From contig NZ_JAHFZZ010000002.1 of assembly GCF_018603905.1 (NCBI RefSeq), positions 310,001-374,000 on the forward strand: a DNA stretch of 64,000 nucleotides, given 5' to 3'. Positions 15,772 to 23,875 of the stretch are shown piece by piece. The position numbers and the translations under genes are program-made. Origin of the DNA: Nonomuraea sp. NEAU-A123 (lineage in GTDB: Bacteria > Actinomycetota > Actinomycetes > Streptosporangiales > Streptosporangiaceae). Numbering within the stretch: position 1 is the stretch's first letter; every line of letters starts with the position of its first letter. The notes below the pieces were generated by a model. It worked only from the letters and a program-made list of their open reading frames with translations. It searched no databases and was not told the origin of the DNA.

Positions 15772-16605
15772 ATGCACACCGTGCTCTCAGCCGACGGCAC
15801 CCACATCGCCTACGACCGATCGGGCAGCGGCCCGGCGCTGATCCACGTGACCGGCGCGCTGTGCGACCGCTCGACGGGTGCGCCGCTGGCCGCGCTGCTG
15901 GCGCCGTACTTCACCGTCTTCACCTATGACCGGCGCGGCCGTGGAGACAGCGGCGACACGGCGCCGTACCAGGTCGAACGCGAGGTGGAGGACCTGGCGG
16001 CGGTCATCGCCGAGGCCGGCGGGTCCGCGTCGGTGTACGGCATGTCCTCGGGCGCGGCGCTGGCGCTCCACGCGGCGGCCCAGGGGGCGGCGATCACCAG
16101 GCTGGCGCTGTTCGAGCCGCCCTACAGCCCCGACGACGAGGAGCGGCCGGCGCAGGCCCGCGCCTATGCGGCCAAGCTGGGCGAACTGCTGGCGGCGGGG
16201 CGGCGTGGGGACGCGGTCGAGCTGTTCATGACGATGGTGGGGCTGCCGGCGGAGTTGATCGGCCAGATGCGGAACGCGCCGATGTGGCCCGCATTCGAGG
16301 CGCTGGCGCCCACCCTCGCCTACGACGCGGCCGTCATGGGCAACGCTTCGACGGGCAGCGCGCTGCCCGTCGAGCTGGTGGCCAAGGTGGGCGTGCCCGC
16401 CCTGGTGGCCGACGGCGGCGCGAGCCCGGCGTGGCTGCGCGCCATGGCGAGCCGCCTGGCCGACGCGCTTCCGGAGGGGCGGCATCGCACACTGATGGGC
16501 CAGACGCACGACGTGGACCCGCAGGCGCTGGCCCCGCTCCTGCGGGAGTTCCTCAGCGATCCCACACCGGCTCGGCCGCCTCGCGAACCCGGCCGTCGGC
16601 CGTGA
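15772..16605 (+). CDS. Alpha/beta hydrolase
   Basis: A 277-residue protein from the ATG at 15772, preceded by GGAAAGAAGGA. The order of elements is typical: HIAYDRSGSGPALIHVTG, the strand and loop FTYDRRGRGDSGD, the nucleophile elbow VYGMSSGAALALHAA (Ser near residue 92 in G-M-S-S-G) and a late His in GQTHDVDPQALAPLL. The TGALCDRSTG segment takes the place of the usual HG oxyanion motif. The substrate is unknown. It follows the ECF42 operon in the same direction after 102 bases and could be a target, but no promoter motif supports this. Confidence 0.85.
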   Translation: MHTVLSADGTHIAYDRSGSGPALIHVTGALCDRSTGAPLAALLAPYFTVFTYDRRGRGDSGDTAPYQVEREVEDLAAVIAEAGGSASVYGMSSGAALALHAAAQGAAITRLALFEPPYSPDDEERPAQARAYAAKLGELLAAGRRGDAVELFMTMVGLPAELIGQMRNAPMWPAFEALAPTLAYDAAVMGNASTGSALPVELVAKVGVPALVADGGASPAWLRAMASRLADALPEGRHRTLMGQTHDVDPQALAPLLREFLSDPTPARPPREPGRRP

Positions 16606-16719
16606 AGACCAGGTAGCGGTTCCAGTACTAGAGCGTTGATCCGGTGCCGGAACACCGTATTGTCGCCTGGTGTCCCACGACAGCCGCGGCCTGGGCCACC
16701 TCCTCGACGGGATGGACCG

Positions 16720-17778
16720 ATGATCACTGCCAGAGAGCTCAACCGGGCCACGCTGGCCAGGCAACTCCTGCTTCAGCGGCACGCGATGCCCGCCTTACAG
16801 GCGGTGGAGCGGTTGGTCGGGTTGCAGGCGCAGGCGCCGTTCCCGCCGTACTTCGGGCTCTGGTCGCGGCTGGAGGGGTTCCGGCCCGAGGAGCTGGCGG
16901 GGCTGCTGACCGGGCGCGAGGTGGTCAGGATCGTGCTCATGCGCGGCACCGTCCATCTGGTCAGCGCCGCCGACTGCCTGACGTTGCGGCCGCTGACGCA
17001 GCCGCCGCTCACCAGATACCTGCACAGCGCGTACGGCGCGCAGCTCGCGGGCCTGGACCTGGCGGCGGTCGTCGAGGCGGGCCGCGCGGCACTGACCGAT
17101 GGACCGCTGACCGCGGCCAAGCTCGGAACGCTGCTGGCCGGGCGCTTCCCCGGCACGGCCGCGGCCGACCTGGCACAGGTCATGCGCATCCTGGCGCCGC
17201 TGGTGCAGGTGCCGCCCAGGGCGGTGTGGGGCAAGGCGGGGCAGACCGCGTACGCGACCGCGGAGTCGTGGCTGGGCCGCGAGCTGCACCCCTCGCCGTC
17301 GCTGGAGGACCTGGTGGTGCGCTACCTGGCCGCCTTCGGGCCCGCCACCGTGGCCGACGTACAAGCGTGGTCGGGGCTGACCGGGCTGCGCGAGGTGGTC
17401 GAACGGCTGCGCCCGCGGCTGGTGGAGCTGGACAGGGGGCTGTTCGACCTGCCGGAGGCGCCACGGCCCGGCCCGGACGTGGACGTGCCGGTGCGGCTGC
17501 TGGCGCCGTTCGACAACGTGCTGCTCAGCCATGCCGACCGGACCCGGATCATCTCCGACGAGCACCGCAAGCGGGTCATCACCGTCAACGGGCAGGTGCT
17601 CGGGACGGTCCTGGTCGACGGGTTCGTGCAGGGGGTGTGGAAGCGGGACAAGCGGGTGGTGAGCGTCGAGATGTTCGGGCCGGTGTCGCCGGCGCGGGCT
17701 CGGGAGATCAGGGACGAGGCGGCCGGGCTGCTCGCCTTCGCCGAACCGGGCAAGGACGGCGAGGTCAGGGGGATCTGA
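16720..17778 (+). CDS. Winged-helix DNA-binding domain protein (HTH_42 family)
   Basis: A 352-residue protein from the ATG at 16720. The frame is open further upstream, but family members begin at the ARELNRATLARQLLL segment. The protein matches the family of large winged-helix proteins with VERLVGLQAQAPFPPYFGLW and LMRGTVHLVSAADCLTLRP, and a C-terminal LLAPFDNVLLSHADRTRIIS followed by GFVQGVWKRDK. Members are related to DNA-repair-linked YcaQ/AlkX glycosylases, but the glycosylase activity of this actinobacterial branch is unproven. It is not obviously in an operon. Confidence 0.8.
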   Translation: MITARELNRATLARQLLLQRHAMPALQAVERLVGLQAQAPFPPYFGLWSRLEGFRPEELAGLLTGREVVRIVLMRGTVHLVSAADCLTLRPLTQPPLTRYLHSAYGAQLAGLDLAAVVEAGRAALTDGPLTAAKLGTLLAGRFPGTAAADLAQVMRILAPLVQVPPRAVWGKAGQTAYATAESWLGRELHPSPSLEDLVVRYLAAFGPATVADVQAWSGLTGLREVVERLRPRLVELDRGLFDLPEAPRPGPDVDVPVRLLAPFDNVLLSHADRTRIISDEHRKRVITVNGQVLGTVLVDGFVQGVWKRDKRVVSVEMFGPVSPARAREIRDEAAGLLAFAEPGKDGEVRGI

Positions 17779-17851
17779 TGGCGGTTTTCCGCAGTGCAGG
17801 TTGAGGGCTTTCCGCAATGTGCCGGCGCGGCGCGGTGCCTAGCGTTGACCC

Positions 17852-19237
17852 GTGCTCTTGAACACCCTCGCTGCGCTCTGCCTGGCCGTACTCCCCGCGC
17901 CTGGCGGCCCCGCTCCCACCCCGGCGACGATCGACGGATATATCGCCCAGTACCGTGAAGCGACCGGGCTGCCGGGTGTGGCGGTGGCGGTCACCAAGGG
18001 AAAGGAGGTCATTCACGCCGCAGGCTACGGCCGGACCGCGACAGGCGATCCCATGACCGCCGACACGCCCATGGCGCTCGCGTCGGTCAGCAAGTCCTTC
18101 ACCTCACTGGCCGTCCTGCAACTGGTGGAGAAAGGCCAGGTCGAGCTGGACAAACCAGTACATGGTTACCTGCCCGAGTTCCAGCTTGCCGATCCCCGGG
18201 CGGCCGGCATCACCGTGCGCCAGTTGCTCAACCAGACCTCGGGCATGGCCGACTCGGCGTTCCACGAGAAAAGCCTGCCCCAGCCCGGCTCGCTCCAGGG
18301 TGCGGTGAGACGCCTCAGAGACGCGCGGCTCGCCACGGCGCCGGGGACCGCCTTCAGCTACCACAACACCAACTACCAGGTCGCCGCCCGGCTGGTCGAG
18401 GTGGTGAGCGGCGAGCCGTTCGCGGCCTATCTCCAGGCCCACGTGTTCACGCCGCTCGGCCTGCGCCACAGCACCACGATCGACACCGACCGGGACCTGC
18501 CCGGCAGCGCTCGGGGCCACCTCTACATCCTCGGCCAGGCGATCGCCGTACCGGAGCCGCCCGGGTTCGGCAACGGCTCCGGCGGCGTGCTCAGCAGCGC
18601 GAACGACATGGCCCGCTGGCTGATCGCCCAGAACACCGGCATCCTGTCTCCCGCGAGCGTCAAGGAGATGCGCACACCCTCCGCCCAGAACCCGGAGTAC
18701 GCCCTCGGCTGGGAGCTCGGCAAGACCGAGCGCGGCACTCCGGTCGTACGGCATGGCGGCGACCTGTTCACCTCCACGGCCCAGCAACTCCTGATACCCG
18801 GCTCCGGATACGGCGTGGCGGTCATGGCCAACACCGGCATGGCCTTCGCCGACAGCGCCGCCCTCATGGACGGCCTGGTCGCCCTGATCGAGGGGCGACA
18901 ACCGGCCGCGCCCTCCTCACCCTTCCTGGCCACCGACCTGGTGTTCACACTGCTGACCCTGGCGACCGTCGCACTGGCGGCACGCGGCGTGGCCCGCTCC
19001 CGGCGCTGGGCCGCCCGCCGGACGGGCCGGCAGCGGTGGCGACTGCTGCCGTATCTACTGCCGCTCGCCCTGTGCACGGTGATCGCGCCGATCTTCCGGG
19101 TGCTCGCCCGAGGCAGCGACATCATGTGGATCCAGGTGGGCTACCTCTATCCGACCTTCATGATCTGGCTGGTGACGGCTGCGGCGGTGGGGTTGGTGCT
19201 GGTGGTCGCGCGCCTTTGGAGGAGAGCCTCCAAGTAG
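17852..19237 (+). CDS. Serine hydrolase, beta-lactamase family, with C-terminal membrane anchor
   Basis: A 461-residue protein from the GTG at 17852. A short N-terminal signal sequence (residues 1-20) precedes a class C beta-lactamase/PBP-like domain. The SxxK nucleophile is SVSK at residues 78-81, the YxN motif is YHNTNY near residue 166, and a His-x-Gly type third motif is seen in VVRHGGDLFTS. After about residue 355 three hydrophobic segments form a C-terminal membrane domain. This arrangement is common in actinobacterial secreted hydrolases acting on D-amino-acid peptides or esters. Substrate unknown. It lies only 17 bases from the remnant locus that follows. Confidence 0.85.
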   Translation: MLLNTLAALCLAVLPAPGGPAPTPATIDGYIAQYREATGLPGVAVAVTKGKEVIHAAGYGRTATGDPMTADTPMALASVSKSFTSLAVLQLVEKGQVELDKPVHGYLPEFQLADPRAAGITVRQLLNQTSGMADSAFHEKSLPQPGSLQGAVRRLRDARLATAPGTAFSYHNTNYQVAARLVEVVSGEPFAAYLQAHVFTPLGLRHSTTIDTDRDLPGSARGHLYILGQAIAVPEPPGFGNGSGGVLSSANDMARWLIAQNTGILSPASVKEMRTPSAQNPEYALGWELGKTERGTPVVRHGGDLFTSTAQQLLIPGSGYGVAVMANTGMAFADSAALMDGLVALIEGRQPAAPSSPFLATDLVFTLLTLATVALAARGVARSRRWAARRTGRQRWRLLPYLLPLALCTVIAPIFRVLARGSDIMWIQVGYLYPTFMIWLVTAAAVGLVLVVARLWRRASK

Positions 19238-19254
19238 ACATAACGACTACCGTT

Positions 19255-19729
19255 ATGACTGCGAAGTGGCTCAACCGACTCGAAATCCTGCTGACCTTCT
19301 GCCTGATCCTCAGCTGCCTGGGCGCGCTGTGGCTGCTGGTCTCCACCGTCTTGATCGCCTCCGTCGGCGGCGCCAACGGCCTCGGCGTCCCACTGCACCT
19401 GTACGACGTGCCGGTCGCGGGCATGGCGGCGCCCGATGCCGCGATCTCCCACGCGACCGCCGACGTCCAGGTCAGCCCGCAGGGATCCGCGCCGCTCGTC
19501 GCCCTGCTCTATCTGCTCCTGTGGGCACCGGGCGTCGCGACCATGCTGCTCGCCCTGTTCACCGTCGTCCGCGCGGTGCGCCGGGCCAGATCGGGAGACA
19601 GAGCGCTGTCCTCCGCCGTCACCGCCGCCCACCTGCGCCGCCTCGGCTGGATCCTGATCATCGGCTCACTCGCCACGGGCTTGCTCGGCGCGGTTGGCGC
19701 TTCTCGAAGAGGTCGAGGCCACCATCTGA
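19255..19729 (+). pseudogene. DUF2975 membrane protein, internally deleted and frameshifted
   Basis: The ATG at 19255 begins a membrane protein with TM segments at about residues 10-35, 80-105 and 125-145, matching DUF2975 (RRLGWILIIGSLATGLLGAV). The frame then leaves the family near 19690. A family-like C-terminus, ARLALLEEVEATI, is found in another frame and ends at 19727-19729. The last membrane helix is therefore missing while both ends remain. In intact loci DUF2975 genes overlap a small XRE regulator, and here the stop does overlap an XRE start (TGATG). Probably non-functional. Confidence 0.65.
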
Positions 19730-19812
19730 TGGCCGAGCCGTTCATCCGCGTACGGCTGGACGAAGTACTCGACTGCCAGCCGGGAGACCTGGCCGTGTCC
19801 AGGATGCCGGCC
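19729..19812 (+). pseudogene. Small XRE (HTH_26-type) regulator with central deletion
   Basis: The ATG at 19729 encodes MAEPFIRVRLDEVL, the usual N-terminus of the small regulator paired with DUF2975, joined directly to DCQPGDLAV, its usual C-terminus. About 45 residues containing the helix-turn-helix are missing. The frame then runs into VanX-like sequence with no stop of its own. The partner identification rests on position and these two conserved ends. Confidence 0.62.
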
Positions 19813-19823
19813 GCCCCCTCGGA

Positions 19824-20032
19824 GCGGCCAAGTATGTCTCACCGCCCGAGGTGGCGCCGCACGTGGCCGGCGGAGCGGTCGACGTCACGCTCTGCACCGA
19901 GGACAGGACCGAACTGCCGATGGGCACGGAGGTCAACGCCACGCCGCCGACCGCTACTGGGCGTTCGTCGCGGGAAGGCCCCATGCGCAGTACGGCCCGG
20001 CAATCCTCAACGGCGGGCTTCCCGCCGAGTAG
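19824..20032 (+). pseudogene. D-Ala-D-Ala dipeptidase (VanX family) remnant
   Basis: The first piece (19824-19948) encodes AKYVSPPEVAPHVAGGAVD with the VanX zinc-ligand His and Asp, followed by VTLCTEDRTELPMGTEVNA. The second piece, in another frame (19949-20032), encodes DRYWAFVAGRPHAQYGPAIL and a stop at 20030-20032, matching the VanX C-terminus. The N-terminal half and the segment with the catalytic Glu and third His are absent. VanX hydrolyses D-Ala-D-Ala dipeptide. This copy cannot be active. Confidence 0.72.
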
Positions 20033-20056
20033 CCCCGCATCGGGACTACTCGGCGG
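20022..20056. terminator. Bidirectional hairpin terminator
   Basis: CCGCCGAGTAG at 20022-20032 pairs perfectly with CTACTCGGCGG at 20046-20056. An inner CCCG/CGGG pairing gives a long stem with a 3-base loop. It sits at the end of the VanX remnant and just after the convergent monooxygenase stop. No T-run is present, as is common in high-GC actinomycetes. Confidence 0.65.
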
Positions 20057-20084
20057 ACGTTTGCGGAGGGGGCGCGGCAGGTCG

Positions 20085-21287
20085 CTACGAGGTGCGGACG
20101 TGCTCAGGTCGGACACCCAAGCCGATGAAGCGGCCCATGAGGTGGCGCAGCGGTGGCAGCGCGCGGAAGACGGTGAAGATGGGCGGCACGTGCGCGGCCG
20201 TGTCGTCGGCCAGGTGCTTCGGGTAGAGGTCGCGCAGGATGCCCAGCTGGAAGGCCTGGGTCACCCTGGTCGGCAGTTGCCTGCGGGCCTGTACCTTGGC
20301 CAGGTCGCTGTCGTTCGGTGCGCCGCGGAGCAAGACCGGGCCGAGCAGGTTGGCTGTGGCCACCGCGTCCTGGACGGCGAGGTTGATGCCGACGCCGCCC
20401 GCCGGTGACATCGCATGGGCGGCGTCGCCGATGAGCAGCAGCCCGGGCAGGTGCCAGCGCCGTAGCCGGTCGACTCTGACGGTGAGCTGGTGCACCTCAT
20501 CCCAGCTGTCGATCAGGGCCACGCGGTCGCGCAGGGCGGGTGCCAGTGTCGCGATCCGCTCACCGAACGCGGGCAGCCCGCCGGCGCGCAACTCAGGATA
20601 GGCGGAGGTGGGGATGGCATAGGCCAGCTGCCAGTAGTCGCCACGGTCGATGGAGATCAGTGCGCCCTGCCCGCCCTGGAAGAACGGCACTTCGTCGGGC
20701 GGGTGCCGGGGCAGGCGTAACCACAGTACGTCCATGGGCGCGGAGGCGGCAGCCGGGACGAGCCCGGCCTGAGCGCGGACGGTGGAGTGACGGCCGTCGG
20801 CGGCCACCACCAGTTCGGCCCGCACCTCCAGCGGTCCTTCCGCGGTGTCGGCTCGCACACCGACGGTCCGCCCGTCCTCGCTCACCAGCTCGGTCACCTC
20901 CGCGCCGCGCAGCAGCCGGAACCCCGGGTACGCCGCAGCCTTGGCCGCCAGGAAGTCCAGCACGTCCCACTGCGGCAGGAACGCGATGTAGGGGCAGCGC
21001 ACCTTCAAACGGCTGAAGTCGGCGAAGGTGACCGCCTTGCCGCCGATGCTGACCGTGACCTCGCGCATCTTGGCGTGCGGCAGCTCCAGGAACTCCTCGA
21101 CCCAGCCGAGTTCGGCGATGAGCTCGAGCGTGGAGGGATGCACGGTGTCGCCGCGGAAGTCCCTCAGGAAGTCCGCGTGCTTCTCCAGCACGATCACCTC
21201 GACGCCCTGGCGGGCCAGCAGCAGGCCCAGCATGATGCCGGCCGGACCGCCGCCGACCACGCAGCACCGCACGGATTCTGTACGCAT
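20085..21287 (-). CDS. FAD-dependent monooxygenase (PHBH-fold aromatic hydroxylase type)
   Basis: A 400-residue flavoprotein from the ATG at 21287. The N-terminal FAD motif is CCVVGGGPAGIMLGLLLARQ. The DG motif appears as LVVAADGRHSTVRAQAGL near residue 165, and the second FAD motif is LLLIGDAAHAMSPAGGVGIN near residue 290. This order is diagnostic for class A flavoprotein monooxygenases, which hydroxylate or epoxidise aromatic and polyketide substrates. It starts 6 bases after the TetR stop, so the two form an operon controlled by that regulator. The substrate is unknown; detoxification or drug inactivation is possible. Confidence 0.9.
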   Translation of the reverse strand: MRTESVRCCVVGGGPAGIMLGLLLARQGVEVIVLEKHADFLRDFRGDTVHPSTLELIAELGWVEEFLELPHAKMREVTVSIGGKAVTFADFSRLKVRCPYIAFLPQWDVLDFLAAKAAAYPGFRLLRGAEVTELVSEDGRTVGVRADTAEGPLEVRAELVVAADGRHSTVRAQAGLVPAAASAPMDVLWLRLPRHPPDEVPFFQGGQGALISIDRGDYWQLAYAIPTSAYPELRAGGLPAFGERIATLAPALRDRVALIDSWDEVHQLTVRVDRLRRWHLPGLLLIGDAAHAMSPAGGVGINLAVQDAVATANLLGPVLLRGAPNDSDLAKVQARRQLPTRVTQAFQLGILRDLYPKHLADDTAAHVPPIFTVFRALPPLRHLMGRFIGLGVRPEHVRTS

Positions 21288-21293
21288 TCTCGG

Positions 21294-21863
21294 TCACTTC
21301 TTCCGGAGGTCGAACTCGATGGGGTACAGCAGCTCGACCAGCCCGGCCACGTCGACAGGCGATCCGGTCGTACGGCCGATGGCGACGGTCGCGAACAGTG
21401 CCGTCGCGGCTGTGCGGGTGTCATGCGGGCGCAGCTCGCCGGCCGCGACGCGGGCGGCGAGGAAGTCGCCGATCAGCAACTGTCCCTCGGCGGCCAGTTC
21501 GCCCAGCGCAGTGCGGGCTTGGCCGGCGCTGAAGAACAGCGCCACCAACCGGGCGTTGTCGGCCAGCAGCTGGTCGAAGGCGCCCAGCAGCTCGGTCAGC
21601 ACCTCGGCAGCGGCCCGGCCGCCGGTGTCGAGGGCCAGCAGCTCGCGTAGCTGCGGCAGAAACCCCCGCTCGGCCAGCAGGGCGTGGACCAGCGCATCCT
21701 TGCTGTCGAAGTAGTGATAGAGGAGCCCGGGCGTCACGCCTGCCGCCTGCGCGAGGTCCTTGACGGACGCACCGTCCACACCCTTGTCCGCGAAGACGTC
21801 AAGCGCCGCGTCCAGCAGCTTCTCGCGCCGCCATTCCGCTTGCTCCCGCCGTGTCTTGGCCAT
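21294..21863 (-). CDS. TetR/AcrR family regulator of the monooxygenase operon
   Basis: I chose the ATG at 21863 (MAKTRREQAEWRR) because it has GGATGG upstream, while the ATG at 21875 lies inside the operator and has no ribosome site. The helix-turn-helix (KLLDAALDVFADKGVDGASV, then GVTPGLLYHYFDSKDALV) is at residues 13-57. The C-terminal domain is about 130 residues. It is first gene of a two-gene operon with the FAD monooxygenase and very probably represses it through the palindrome at 21874-21895. Confidence 0.88.
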   Translation of the reverse strand: MAKTRREQAEWRREKLLDAALDVFADKGVDGASVKDLAQAAGVTPGLLYHYFDSKDALVHALLAERGFLPQLRELLALDTGGRAAAEVLTELLGAFDQLLADNARLVALFFSAGQARTALGELAAEGQLLIGDFLAARVAAGELRPHDTRTAATALFATVAIGRTTGSPVDVAGLVELLYPIEFDLRKK

Positions 21864-21873
21864 CACACCATCC

Positions 21874-21895
21874 ATTGATTAAACGTTTATTCAAT
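21874..21895. promoter_or_regulatory. TetR operator palindrome
   Basis: ATTGATTAAAC at 21874-21884 mirrors GTTTATTCAAT at 21885-21895 with one mismatch, giving a 22-base AT-rich palindrome immediately upstream of the TetR start at 21863. It is the only such site nearby and fits autoregulation. Confidence 0.75.
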
Positions 21896-22020
21896 CTATG
21901 GATATCATGCGATCAGTACCACCACAACCACGGTGAGAGCGGACGAGGCGACCGCGACTGCCGCTGCAGTGCGCGACGGACACGGCCAAAGGTCCCGAGG
22001 TCGCAGGGCCGCTACCTCGT

Positions 22021-22374
22021 CTACGTCGGCCGGTTCGCGCAGGTCGGGGTCGGCGGGCAGGTGGGGCCGGGGAGGGAGCCGAGCGGCGCGCCGGTCCGCA
22101 GGTTTGGCTTCCCGTGGAGCCGTCCGAAGTCCACGGTGTTGACGTCGGTGTGACCGCCCGCCCCGACCTCCCGAGGTCCGGAGATCGTGAGCGGTCGTGC
22201 CTTCGTCTCCGAGCAGGTGGACGGCGCGGCCCACGACGGGGCGGCCGATGGCGAAGCGCTCGCGGTGGACGGTGGGACGCCGGTGGATGCCGGCCGAACA
22301 CCCGCGGACTCCTCGGCGCAGGCGGCGAGAACGAGGCCCGCGGCAGCGGCGGCCGCCATGCGAGGCGTGATCAC
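22021..22374 (-). CDS. Putative small lipoprotein
   Basis: A 117-residue frame with a convincing lipoprotein signal: MITPRMAAAAAAGLVLAAC, with LAAC as lipobox (the ATG at 22359 is an alternative start). A low-complexity Ser/Pro/Ala linker follows, then a segment with TDVNTVDFGRLHGKPNLRTG and two late Cys. I do not recognise the mature domain. The surrounding 590 bases between the TetR genes at 21863 and 22456 hold no other convincing gene. Ribosome site is weak. Moderate confidence that it is real. Confidence 0.45.
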   Translation of the reverse strand: MITPRMAAAAAAGLVLAACAEESAGVRPASTGVPPSTASASPSAAPSWAAPSTCSETKARPLTISGPREVGAGGHTDVNTVDFGRLHGKPNLRTGAPLGSLPGPTCPPTPTCANRPT

Positions 22375-22455
22375 CTGGGTACCGAAGTCGCCTCTATGGC
22401 GACAGTTCCGTGTTTACCGACACGTACTCCTCATCGACCGCGTCAGCCTGGCCGC

Positions 22456-23076
22456 CTAAGGCAGGCTGCAGGTGAGGTCGCGTTCCAGGGTGCGGGCGTA
22501 GGACTCGACGGTGGCGACGATGTCGACGGCGTCGGGGTCGAGCAGCCACTGGGTCTGCAGGCCGTCGAGGGTGGCGAGGATTTCGATGGCCTTGACCATC
22601 GGGTCGACGTCCAGGCGGGCGAGACCGGCGGCCTGGGCGGAGCGGATGTTGTCGGCGACGATGGCGCGCATCGAGCGATAGCGGTCGACGAAGTGCTCAT
22701 GGCCCGGCGAGCCCGGTTCGAGGCTCTCCGCCACCAGTACGGTGAACAGTTTGGCCAGTCCGGCCCGCTGCTTGTTGCGGCGCGCGAACTCCGGCAGGGC
22801 CCGTAGCCGCCCGGAGGGTTCCATGCCGAGCAGTTCCAGCGCGAAGGCCTCGCTGTCCAGGTCGCGCCGCTCGATCACCGCCAGCAGCAGGCCCGCCTTG
22901 TTGCCGAAGTGGTGCAGGAGCCCGGGTTCGGTGATGCCGGCCCGGGCTGCGACGTCGGCGAGCGAGGTGCCGCGGTAACCGCTGCGGGCGAACATCTCGC
23001 CGGCCGCCGTGATGATCTCTTCTCGCCGCTGGCGAGCGCGTTCCTGTCTGCCAGGTACTTGCCTGCTGGTGGTCAC
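22456..23076 (-). CDS. TetR/AcrR family transcriptional regulator
   Basis: A 206-residue regulator. The GTG at 23076 is chosen because the upstream extension overlaps the operator and the divergent lipase. The helix-turn-helix is at about residues 17-62 (EIITAAGEMFARSGYRGTSL, then GITEPGLLHHFGNKAGLL). The C-terminal domain is of TetR_C_6-like type with ARTLERDLTCSL at the end. It is divergent from the lipase at 23153, and the 76-base gap carries a palindrome, so it probably represses both. Confidence 0.87.
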   Translation of the reverse strand: MTTSRQVPGRQERARQRREEIITAAGEMFARSGYRGTSLADVAARAGITEPGLLHHFGNKAGLLLAVIERRDLDSEAFALELLGMEPSGRLRALPEFARRNKQRAGLAKLFTVLVAESLEPGSPGHEHFVDRYRSMRAIVADNIRSAQAAGLARLDVDPMVKAIEILATLDGLQTQWLLDPDAVDIVATVESYARTLERDLTCSLP

Positions 23077-23094
23077 GGTGTTAAACCTAACCCA

Positions 23095-23122
23095 TTCACT
23101 TACCGAGTACTTAGTAAGTGAA
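23095..23122. promoter_or_regulatory. TetR operator palindrome
   Basis: TTCACTTAC at 23095-23103 and GTAAGTGAA at 23114-23122 form perfect 9-base arms around a 10-base centre that itself contains GTAC symmetry. It is centred between the divergent TetR and lipase starts. Confidence 0.75.
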
Positions 23123-23152
23123 CCACCCTCGGACGAAGAGCGAGGTGCGACG

Positions 23153-23821
23153 ATGTCGCCGAGCCCACACCGCATCCGGCCATTACTGATCATCGCTGTG
23201 GCCTTGCTGGCCGGGGTCTGCACCGGTTCGCCGGCCCAGGGGGCGCAGCGGGAGCCGGTCGTCCTGGTGCACGGCTGGAACGGATCCCCCACCGAGTTCG
23301 CCCAGATGCAGACGGCCTTGGAGCAAGCCGGGTATCCGACGTACGCGATCGACCTGCCCGGCGAGGAGAACGTCGCCAACGCCCAAGCCATCAGCGGCCT
23401 CGTGGAGCAGGCGCGGCAAGAACACGACGGCAGCAAGGTCAGCATCGTCGGGCACAGCATGGGCGGGCTGTCCGCGCGCCACTACCTGAAATTCCTCGGC
23501 GGCGCCGGCAAGACGCTCAGCTACATCTCGATGGGCACCGGGCAGCTCGGCTACTGGCCCGCGTGCCTGCTGCCGGCCGGGCAAGGCGGGCAGATGTGCC
23601 CCACCAACAGCTTCATCACCCAGCTCAACAGCGGCGACCCCACGCCGGATCCGGTCACGTACACGTTGCTGGCGAGCTCGCTGGACGACACGCGTAACGA
23701 CGTCATCGCCGGTGTGTGGTGCAGGGCCGAATTCGCCGGTGTGGCGCATGCCGACGAGCCGTCGTCACAGGTGTTCATCGACGCCGTCCTCAGCGCCCTT
23801 GACGGGCGATGCCCGGCCTGA
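23153..23821 (+). CDS. Secreted alpha/beta hydrolase (EstA/lipase class 2 type)
   Basis: A 222-residue secreted enzyme from the ATG at 23153. A Sec signal occupies residues 1-31 (RPLLIIAVALLAGVCTG, cleavage near AQGA). The mature protein begins EPVVLVHGWNGSPTEF, the oxyanion-loop HG motif of lipases. The nucleophile elbow is VSIVGHSMGGLSARHYL (Ser in GHSMG). A late VAHADEPSS segment supplies the probable His. Four Cys may form disulfides. It probably hydrolyses esters or lipids outside the cell. Controlled by the divergent TetR through the shared operator. Confidence 0.88.
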   Translation: MSPSPHRIRPLLIIAVALLAGVCTGSPAQGAQREPVVLVHGWNGSPTEFAQMQTALEQAGYPTYAIDLPGEENVANAQAISGLVEQARQEHDGSKVSIVGHSMGGLSARHYLKFLGGAGKTLSYISMGTGQLGYWPACLLPAGQGGQMCPTNSFITQLNSGDPTPDPVTYTLLASSLDDTRNDVIAGVWCRAEFAGVAHADEPSSQVFIDAVLSALDGRCPA

Positions 23822-23875
23822 ACGCAGGAGAAATGCGATCGCCGATCGCAGGTGCGGCCTACTACTGTCGCGCGG

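Noticed and set aside
16550..16627. Short minus-strand piece YWNRYLVFTADGRVREAAEP resembling the end of a SnoaL/NTF2-like protein
   Set aside because: Only 24 codons between two stops with no start or second motif; too short to call a remnant with confidence.
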